Of a stretch of DNA of 64,000 bases, positions 56,560 to 64,000 are shown one piece after another. The stretch is from positions 62,001-126,000 of the forward strand of contig MU404067.1 in the NCBI GenBank assembly GCA_022695795.1, written 5' to 3'. Position 1 is the first letter of the stretch. Each line of letters starts with the position of its first letter. The notes under the pieces are model-generated. The model did no database searches. It had not been told where the DNA came from and worked only from the letters and a program-made list of their open reading frames with translations. This DNA comes from Biscogniauxia marginata. Lineage: Eukaryota; Ascomycota; Sordariomycetes; Xylariales; Xylariaceae. The translations under genes were made by a program, and so were the position numbers.

Positions 56560-57087
56560 TTATGCGCAGCTTCCACGGACGTCGTCGGTCTTAGCATAAC
56601 ATGTGCCTTCACTATCGGGGCATGCGAAGCCCTTGGAAGAAATTTGCTTGCAAGCAGCCTCCCACTCTTTACCTGCAAGTTCAGCTCCTTCTGCCGCAAC
56701 ACACTATGCATTGTTAGCTATTTCTAAGATTGTTATGTAGGATGTTGGCGGATGACCTACTCGTCCAGAAGCATCGTCGAAGGAGCTGCCACCCCACTGT
56801 TCGAGCAAGAATATTAGTCCCATGTCCAGTCAATGGTGGAGAGAATAAGCTTATATACCTCGTATTTTGCGTCGTTGTATACCGTGCAGGCATCGATAGT
56901 TATGCGCGAGTTGGAAGTGCCGTCGTTGTTGCAAGCACAGTCGGGGTGCAGGTCCCCGAGACTATAAAGTTCATTAGTATAACGTCTCTTTGTGCAACCT
57001 AGGTAACAGGTAACAGGTAACAAGGAGAACATACACAGAGACTGCGAGGAAGGCAAGAGAGAGACCAAGGCTGGAGAAGAATTGCAT
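56560..57087 (-). CDS. Small secreted 8-cysteine protein (four exons), candidate effector
   Basis: Exons 57087-57035, 56961-56859, 56796-56761 and 56703-56560 join to 111 residues with all three introns (73, 62 and 57 bp) GT-AG. Signal peptide: MQFFSSLGLSLAFLAVS. The mature part is CACNNDGTSNSRITIDAC..., WGGSSFDDASGRC, ...WEAACKQ..., KGFACPDSEGTCYAKT, and ends GSCA. That gives eight Cys (two adjacent in CAC, then six spaced), enough for four disulfides. No known domain. It lies beside an old LTR in gene-poor DNA. The reading rests on splice signals, an open frame through four pieces and sensible secretion features; RNA evidence would settle it. The second exon alone can be seen as part of a longer open frame. 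Confidence 0.6.
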
Positions 57088-58329
57088 CTTGATGGTATTT
57101 GAAGTGTCTTCTAAAGCGAACAAGTGTATATCTCAAAGAGAAACGATTGATTATAGTTCAAGCCTGAAAGAGTGACTGTAAACCGAGGAGGACGAGTGTG
57201 ATGATGGGTGGATGAATAATAGCTAGTTGATGTCTTGAGTTGAGCCTTTATGTATTAATTTTCAACCACAACCTCTGAGGTCGTCCATGCCAATGTATGC
57301 TTAACTAATCCCAACTGTTCTTATGACGGAATCCGAATATCCTGGGTTATCGAATGGTTGCTAATCGCAATATCCCTTTAATCTATTCAAAGCATCTACG
57401 CTAGGTATCATAACATCACGAGGTTTGCATACATTCCTTCATAGGGCAAGAGCGTACTTTTTCTTAAAAGGTTTTCTAAGCACTGCCTCGCAGGGGATGT
57501 CCACTATACGGAGATCTTTTTAGAAAAACCCTCGCATGCCAGGGTTACATCAAGATTCTGTTGACAGCTGCGAGACAGTGGGTATTCCAATGCCACTATA
57601 ATCTTTAGAGCTGGTAATGGATAGCAATTGCTAGTTATCGATACATGTGGTTGGTAGAACGCTGAGGGGATGGTTGTAGTAGTTTGAGCAAGGGCTATAG
57701 GATCCCGAGTTTCAAGACTCTGCTGCCGGCTGTCAAGAGAAGCTTAGCTCTCTTGGCGGAGGACCCTTTTTGGAAGTATGGCTATCTAATAAGGGCTTAG
57801 CTAACTCAGCCTCAAACATCATGACCCCTTTGTGCATAAATTCAAGATATAAGGGACCCATTCTTGGCACTATGCATGAGGCTCAAAAACCTGATTAGAA
57901 CTTCAGCTTAGTTGACCGGCATTGAAAATGGACTAGTGATCGCCTCATACCTTATCTGAGAATACGATAGTGGCTTTTAGCGTAGTCCAGGTTACTTGGG
58001 TCCTTTGTAAGGATAGTCTGACCAATCAGCATTCAAGCACGGGCCTTCTAGAACTTTATAGTCCATAGACGCTTGTAATGCATACTATTTCTGTCATGAA
58101 GTCGCGTGGTTCGCTGTAACATGATGGACTTTGAGTATACGATCTGAATTGTATAAAGGTCGACGTATAGATGGCCTTGAGATGTTGAAATTCCTCACCC
58201 ATCACCAGCCTCCAACCATCAATCACTCGGTCTTGAGAGATATCCATATCTTGGTCATTCATTGCTTCAGAGCTATTACCATCGTTTTTATCCAACTACA
58301 CAACAAAGCCTACGATATTCTTATTCAAG
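57088..58329. other. Intergenic, divergent promoters
   Basis: It holds the upstream regions of the 8-cysteine gene (minus) and the CELP0028-like gene (plus). A TATAAA box lies at 58152-58157, 173 bp before the latter's ATG. No gene seen in the middle. Confidence 0.5.
58152..58157 (+). promoter_or_regulatory. TATA box of the CELP0028-like gene
   Basis: TATAAA within GTATAAAGGT, 173 bp upstream of the ATG at 58330. Plausible by position only. Confidence 0.35.
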
Positions 58330-59049
58330 ATGTTGTTCCGTCATCTCTCTCAGATTTTGGCCATTGCCCGCGCCGCATCTGCTGTGCCCAAGCCTCAACA
58401 GTTGAACTTCGACGATGTCGTTCTTCTTAACAATGATGGCTCTTCGACCGTTGTCAAGGGGTACGAATACGAGGACCTCGTTGCTCGCAGCAAGATCCCA
58501 GGGCCTGCCCCTCGTTCTGTGTCTTCCGCTTCATCTGTGTCGTCCGCTTCATCTCGGAAGCACCGCCGCTGCGATGAAATTAACGAGGCTCAAGTCCTCT
58601 CGGACACGACCTTCCTCAACTGGGACATCCCTATGTCTCCTGTCGCATATGCCGAGGGTGGTGACGTTGTCGTCGATGTTGGCACTGGCTACTCTCTCAG
58701 CAACGCAATAGCCGTCAGTGCCGGTCTCTCCCTCGGGATTACAGAGATACTGGGCTCTACTTTGGGGGTCTCGTACACCGAGACGTGGACAACCACCGAG
58801 ACGCAGAATCTGAGATACAACGTGCCTGACGGGCAGTACGGAGTTATCGTCAGCCAGCCCCAAGTCCGCCGCATGTCGGGCAACCACCTCACCGGATGCG
58901 TCGACAGTCCCGAAAAGACGGAGTTCACCAGCGACACCTACACCAGCCAGAGCTACGGCAGCCTCTCGTGGGTCAAGGGCGTTATCCGTCTCTGCAACAG
59001 CACAACCTACCCTATCCCATACTGCATTGGCGACGGTACTCACTCTTAA
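58330..59049 (+). CDS. Secreted CELP0028-like protein
   Basis: 239 residues in one exon. Signal peptide-like N-terminus MLFRHLSQILAIARAASAVP, then a Ser-rich spacer (SVSSASSVSSASS) and the conserved body: CDEINEAQVLSDTTFLNWDIPMSP, a Val/Gly-rich stretch VVVDVGTGYSLSNAIAVSAGLSLGI, SYTETWTTTETQNLRYNVPDGQYGVIVSQPQVRR, TGCVDSP, TSQSYGSLSWVKGVIRLCNSTTYPIPYC. This layout matches the CELP0028 effector-like proteins of plant-associated Sordariomycetes. Four Cys in the body could form two disulfides. The function of the family is not established here; whether it acts on a host is inference. Start chosen for the signal peptide; a TATA box lies 173 bp upstream. Confidence 0.8.
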   Translation: MLFRHLSQILAIARAASAVPKPQQLNFDDVVLLNNDGSSTVVKGYEYEDLVARSKIPGPAPRSVSSASSVSSASSRKHRRCDEINEAQVLSDTTFLNWDIPMSPVAYAEGGDVVVDVGTGYSLSNAIAVSAGLSLGITEILGSTLGVSYTETWTTTETQNLRYNVPDGQYGVIVSQPQVRRMSGNHLTGCVDSPEKTEFTSDTYTSQSYGSLSWVKGVIRLCNSTTYPIPYCIGDGTHS

Positions 59050-59350
59050 ATTATGAAGCAAGGAGGAACAAAGTGTTTGTTTGTGAAGGGGTGGTGAATC
59101 AATTGGATTCAGGTTTAAGTTTTTATCCTACGCGGATTAAATCCATTTGGCTTTTGTGTACATATGGGTGATATGAACAGGGGAGGGGCCCGAAGAGTGG
59201 AGGTTGTAGATATTGCTTCGACTCTTTATATTATGTATATATGTTTGATGTTTAGGATGAAATTTTATAACGAATTGTGGGTTTCAACGAAGTGTATCCC
59301 TTGGTGCGAAGAAGAAAAACCCCAAGCCAGTAACTTGACAAAGACCACAT

Positions 59351-59409
<59 letters not shown>

Positions 59410-60727
59410 AACGCATTGGAACTACCCCCATCGGCCTAATTTTGCAGTGTATCTACACGTACTAGCCCCAATATTGACCTGACAAAAGCTGTCTACGCGA
59501 TGAGGGCGCAAGCCTCCAAGGGTTGTGGATCCATGTCTAGATCATAGACCTCGGCCGTCTACAGATTCAAAGTAAGGGAAAAAGAATGATAATAATAACA
59601 CAACTCTACATTTAGGTTGGATTGAGCATAATCTCTATATCATATTGTATAGATCAGACTTTCAATTTAGATGGGGCATCTCGCAACCTTGGCAGTTCTT
59701 GATTATTGGTACTACAGACTTGGCGTGCGGCCCGCCAACCTGGTTCTGGTTCTGGTACACCTGTTCTCTCCAATCAAAGCACATTTTTCAACCACTTTGG
59801 GGAACCCTGTCATAGTTCCAAAATCGAGTGCACCATCTTCCTTATTTCTAGTTGCCGTGCCATAGTGTATAGAGCTAGGTTTTAACTTACACTCAACCGA
59901 GTATCTCCTAGGTTACCACAGTATTGTTTGACGTATTTCTCGACGTTCGTTCATGAGGCGCATAGAGCTTTTAGTGGTGGATACATCAGACATGCCTTTT
60001 GACTAGTTCCTAGCTAAATGACTAAACATATGATATGCATGGCAAAGGGAAAGGGGTCTAAAAGGGGATACATATATGTTAGCCGTTATGTTGAAATAAA
60101 GGTTTATGAGGTTGCTTGATTAGGTGAAGAGCTATTTGGATAATGGGAGGACCTGTCCCTTTATATACATGATAGCTGAGAATACCTTGTACCTGTACAT
60201 GATATACCCTCTTGACACTTATTCCAGCAAGTTAAATCTTGTTGTAAACTTTTATAATAGGGATTACTCGAGCCATGGGTCTGGGTGATACCTCTAGTAG
60301 AGAATTATGACGTCAACTGAAACTCCATATTTAGCGTGCTGCGTGTAAGTTGTCTATATTTTCGAAGTTGTAGGTTGTCTATAATATTAATCACTTTGAG
60401 TCTTATAAGTTTGCATTGGGCTTATTAAGTCCGTTCACAGCTATCCGAAAGTATCCATTGGACAAAGTCTTACTCCACCCATGGCCTCCGGTAGATCAAT
60501 TGCCGAGATGTCTCTACGGGTAATCCTCTTACTCCACCTTTTAACCCCACCGGTGAATACCCTATCGTCAATTTTGCGCTTTTATTGCATCCGTACGCAG
60601 TTGGCTATTTAACTAATGATCAGCGTTCGTTGCCGAAGACAGAACATACTACCATTCCTGTACATAGATTTGTCGCTCAGGTCAAGATTACACCATCTTT
60701 CATTGAACCTTAAACTATTTAGTAACC
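59050..60727. other. Intergenic, no gene recognised
   Basis: 1.7 kb. A compound CT-TA-TG dinucleotide microsatellite is listed separately. No supported coding frame. Confidence 0.6.
59350..59409. repeat. Compound CT/TA/TG dinucleotide microsatellite
   Basis: About 12 CT units run into 8 TA units and 9 TG units without interruption, in non-coding DNA. Confidence 0.95.
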
Positions 60728-61684
60728 ATGAATGCCCAGTCAAGTTCATCAGCAAAGAAAAGCGTCGTAATCACCGGCGGTGCCAGCGGTCTCGGCTTGG
60801 CTATGACAACGCACTTCGCATCTCAAGGCCATATAGTGACAATTCTTGACCTAAACAACGAGTCAGGTCTAGGTGTAGCAGCCGAGATCTCTTCGCAATA
60901 TCCGCAAGCGATTGTGACGTTCAAGAAGGCCGACGTTACGTCATGGCAAGCCTTGGCTACTGCATTTAAAGAGATTCACCACGAACATGGTAGAGTAGAT
61001 GTTGCCATTGCCAATGCTGGCATCTCTGAACAGGGAATATCGAGTCTGGCAGTGCTGGATGAGTCTGAGCCGTCACAGCCAAATTTGAAAACCCTTGATG
61101 TCAATTTAACTGGGGTAATATACAGTAAGCCTCAATGATACCGCAGCTTCTGTCTCATTATTTTGATCCCTGTGATATATTTAGCCGTCAAGCTCGCCAT
61201 TCATTACATCCAAAAGAACACTCCAGACACATCAACAGGATCCCGGGGGTCAATAATTTGCACAGCATCGAACGCAGGGCTCTATCCCTTTCCCTCGGCG
61301 CCTCTATACGGGGCGTCCAAACATGGGGTTATCGGACTTGTCCGAGCACTTGGGAAATCTCTTGAGCAAGTTGGTATTCAGATCAATGCCCTAGCACCCG
61401 CTGTCCTAGGTACGAACTTACATCCTCAAATCACACATTGGGATACCCCTTTCTGACGCACAGAAGAGTCCAACCTTGCTGCGAAGGCTCTCTACCAAGA
61501 CATGACCATCACGCCCAAGTCGACACTTATCAAGGGGGTTGAAAAGTTGCTTAATGACCCGACCATCACTGGGGAAGTGGCTGAGATTCATGGAGAGAGC
61601 GTCACAATTCGCCCCCACCATGACATCGTGGACGAAGACACTCGCAAAAACCTTGGGATGTTTTGGAACCGTGGGTACACATGA
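60728..61684 (+). CDS. Short-chain dehydrogenase/reductase (15-hydroxyprostaglandin-dehydrogenase-like), three exons
   Basis: Exons 60728-61124, 61185-61409 and 61464-61684 with introns of 60 and 54 bp give 280 residues. GGASGLG (17-23, GxxxGxG), NAG at about 96, Ser161 in TASNAG, and Tyr174-x3-Lys178 in YGASK form the classical SDR NAD(P)-binding and catalytic set. It ends HHDIVDEDTRKNLGMFWNRGYT, a tail typical of fungal 15-PGDH-like SDRs. The second intron carries an in-frame TGA at 61454-61456 that would otherwise look like a nonsense mutation; its CTGAC branch site, 54-bp length and the family match across the joint (PAVL|EESNLAAKAL) make it a real intron. Asp at the end of the second strand (TILDLNN) favours NAD over NADP. 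Substrate unknown. Confidence 0.88.
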
Positions 61685-62822
61685 GTACCTATCATTGGGA
61701 AAAGAAGGTATCACTGTTGAGATGAGACGAAGATGTGAGGATAGGATCAAGTGTATTGGTTCAAGGTAGGGTCTATGAGATATGTATATACAGGAGACCA
61801 GGGGTCGTATAGCCTCGTATTTCAACAATCACGCCAAGGTTGTCGCCTCCGTTTCAAACAATTGAAAGAGAGACGATGCAAGCAAGGGGTTTCATATTGA
61901 AGGATGAGTTTCAGTATGCTGTCTCGCTCGTATATTACTCGAAATTCAATACTACCGTTTATTTATTTGTATATAGAAGTCCTCTCTTAGCTCCAGATAG
62001 CCAGCTTTCCTGATAATCCTGCATTATTTAATCTGTGTTTCATTAGTAGCTGCCGACACATCAAGTTTCTGTAGTATTTCCTTCTCGGCCTATTGAGATA
62101 AAACGAAGTTAAAACTGAAAAATTGGATGAACTGTACTGGGTAAATATCGAATTAGACCAGTGGTTAGAGGTTGGTGGTGGCCTATGTTTTCGCATTGTA
62201 TTTAAGTTGGGCTTCAAACAGTTATGGAGACTAGCTTTCCAACACCATTACAACCTCTAATTCAGACCCATACAATTTAACACCGTATCAAGGTCTATAA
62301 AAACACAGAAATAATAGCTGGACTTGTACATCGTGTTCTGAAACTTAACTTTATGTATGGACTGCCAGCTGAATGATGAGAATACTGGTGGGTAATCGGC
62401 AGTGAAGTCTGCTGCAGTGAAATTGGAGAGTTAAAGCTCCATAGCAGAGAACAATCCGTAAAACTTCCAAACTGAACTAGCTGTACGGGAAAACGGCCGT
62501 ACATCATGGCTCTTGAGGCTCCAAACTTAATTGTGATTAATACCTCCTTTTCACTGTAGACTCGAAACTCAAAACTCGCGATGGCCCCCAGCCCAGTTTT
62601 ACTCATCCGTACTTCATTGGAAGCTTCTTACAATTTTGAAATAGGTAACGGAGAAAGCAATTGGTAGAATATAAATCCTCCCCGCCATTTCAGTTTCGAC
62701 TGATTGGGAGCCACTAATCTAGTCTATTGACAAGTCCTACTTCCGCCTTCACCATTTGGGAGTTAAAAGCCTTCTCTTGTGCTTCCACCTACCTCTGAAG
62801 CTACAGGCTCTGTATTACTACA
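61685..62822. other. Intergenic, no gene recognised
   Basis: 1.1 kb with only short chance frames on both strands. It holds the 3' end of the SDR and the upstream region of the acidic-protein gene. Confidence 0.6.
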
Positions 62823-63644
62823 ATGGCATCAGAACAGACATACTCGTTGCTCCTCACTAGATCATCCCGCCACACCTACAAGCATGTTCGTGGCAATCAT
62901 CACGGCGATAATCATCATGGCAGCCAAGTTCCGGTCGCGTCCTCCCAAACCCAGCCTGTCGACAGAAAAATAAACACCCACGACGATCCTGAACTGGTCT
63001 TTGACCCAACGATCTGGAATCCTCGTAATCCCGACGCCTTCAGACCGCCCGGGCTTGGCGGGGTCCGACAGGTCCGGCAGCACGGGCATCTCCTCGCTGT
63101 CTCAGAGGTGAAGAAGACCAAGTGTACCATACCCCGGAGGTTCACGACCCCGCTGAGGGGGTTCTACGAGAAGAGAGGGTACCATCACATGTTTCCCGGG
63201 GCGGAGGCTTGTGGTGAGGACGAGGAAGAGGATGAGGATAGGGAAGATGGGGAAGAGGAGAACGACTATCATGTAGTTGTGCCTAGGGGAGATGAGGATA
63301 CTGATGGCGATGCCGATCACGGGGGCGACGACGACGATAAGAGCGAGTCATCGTTGTCGTTATCGTCTGACGAGGATGATGACGATGAAAATGAGGAAGA
63401 CGACGAAGACGAAGATGGTGAAGATGATGAAGACAATGACGAAGACGACGATGAGGAAAGCGATGATGAGGAAAGCGACGATGATGATGAGGAAGAGGAT
63501 GATGATGCTAACGACGACGGAGAGGGGAACGAAGAGAATGAGAAAGAAAGGAGGGTGCTCGAATACATTATGTTACTGCGACAGGCACTTATCAACGAGG
63601 TCGGCGCTGAGGTCTGCACATGTCCACGAGGAGGTAATTTTTGA
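62823..63644 (+). CDS. Highly acidic low-complexity protein
   Basis: 273 residues in one exon. Residues 1-125 are mixed, His/Gln-rich at first, then FDPTIWNPRNPDAFRPPGLGGVR and a basic block KKTKCTIPRRFTTPLRGFYEKRGYHHMF. Residues about 130-245 are almost wholly Asp/Glu with Ser/Gly (DEDDDDENEEDDEDEDGEDD), coded by GAT/GAC/GAA/GAG expansions. The C-terminal 30 residues return to normal composition: RRVLEYIMLLRQALINEVGAEVCTCPRG. Such acidic tracts are common in histone- or RNA-binding proteins, but no domain confirms that here. The opposite strand reads as poly-Ser, a shadow. Confidence 0.6.
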   Translation: MASEQTYSLLLTRSSRHTYKHVRGNHHGDNHHGSQVPVASSQTQPVDRKINTHDDPELVFDPTIWNPRNPDAFRPPGLGGVRQVRQHGHLLAVSEVKKTKCTIPRRFTTPLRGFYEKRGYHHMFPGAEACGEDEEEDEDREDGEEENDYHVVVPRGDEDTDGDADHGGDDDDKSESSLSLSSDEDDDDENEEDDEDEDGEDDEDNDEDDDEESDDEESDDDDEEEDDDANDDGEGNEENEKERRVLEYIMLLRQALINEVGAEVCTCPRGGNF

Positions 63645-64000
63645 TTGTTGAAGCATCTGTCAGATATCGTTACCCATAGAAAAGAAGACTTATATGGCAA
63701 TGCGTCGAAAGAGTTAACTCCCGAGACAAGGGTTGTTCCTTTTATCATACGATTGGTTGGCAGCTTATAAAACTCTCGAGGGCCGAGACGCGGCCGACGT
63801 AATGCTTCGCTTCTTAGAGGTCAAGGAGGAAGCAGGCTGGTCGAAAGCGGATAAGCGCTAGTGCACTAAAATGCACTAAAGTGTGGGGGGTGAAACGCTA
63901 AAGAAAGAGATCATGAAGATCTGGGGTCTGGGGAAGTGGACTTGACGACCGTGTTGGGGGATAGGGAAGCCACGTGACCGTGAGGGGAAAAATGGCCGCG
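63645..64000. other. Intergenic to the window edge
   Basis: No gene seen. A CACGTGAC motif lies near 63,971 and an ATG in good context (AAAATGGCCGCG) sits at 63992, only three codons before the edge. It may start the next gene but cannot be judged. Confidence 0.4.

Noticed and set aside
56452..56727. 91-codon plus frame
   Set aside because: It starts with TTG, not ATG, and overlaps the LTR remnant and the antisense of the 8-Cys gene.
61454..61456. In-frame TGA in the SDR as readthrough or nonsense mutation
   Set aside because: A 54-bp intron with good donor, CTGAC branch and acceptor removes it and restores the family alignment.
63317..63748. Poly-Ser minus frame
   Set aside because: It is the complement of the acidic tract of the plus-strand gene.

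Overview
This window comes from a filamentous ascomycete (Pezizomycotina, probably Sordariomycetes; the class is my inference). The genes have short GT-AG introns of 53-187 bp. The first 22.7 kb is an extremely AT-rich block of retrotransposons mutated in the style of repeat-induced point mutation (RIP). It ends abruptly against ordinary mixed-GC gene DNA. The core genes are typical of ascomycetes: Rpn3, Taf12, the DASH subunit Spc34 and a Sas2-type MYST acetyltransferase.

Region 1 (1-22,700) is a nest of LTR retrotransposons of the Ty3/gypsy order that can be resolved to the base. The oldest layer is a plus-strand element whose reverse transcriptase/RNase H lies at about 19.7-20.6 kb and integrase at about 21.5 kb. 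A minus-strand element (3304-19209) sits in it. That element carries a complete plus-strand relative (8912-16816; 461-bp LTRs, TSD CGTGG). Two lightly mutated solo LTRs (3315-3704, TSD GAATC; 13642-13999, TSD GAACC) sit inside these layers. The 3' half of another copy of the complete element's family occupies 1-2212. A 461-bp palindromic element with tandemly repeated arms lies at 20721-21181. No gene here is intact.

Region 2 (22,700-30,930) is transitional. It holds a secreted-protein pseudogene, a 2EXR-domain protein, a five-exon alcohol-oxidase-type GMC flavoprotein with three CCAAT boxes spaced exactly 20 bp apart upstream, and a small signal-peptide plus single-TM protein. Region 3 (32,260-48,770) is the conserved core: the Sas2-like acetyltransferase, Rpn3, Taf12, a conserved ascomycete protein of unknown function, Spc34 and a DsbA-family oxidoreductase. 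These housekeeping genes act separately and do not form a cluster.

Region 4 (49,000-64,000) is gene-sparse and looks accessory. It contains two small signal-peptide/TM proteins plus one fragment, a degraded solo LTR, a four-exon 8-cysteine secreted protein in which no exon but part of one is visible as an open frame, a CELP0028-like secreted protein, a three-exon short-chain dehydrogenase and a very acidic low-complexity protein. Long intergenic stretches carry scattered TACCTAGGTA-like motifs. No tRNA, rRNA or CRISPR array was found.
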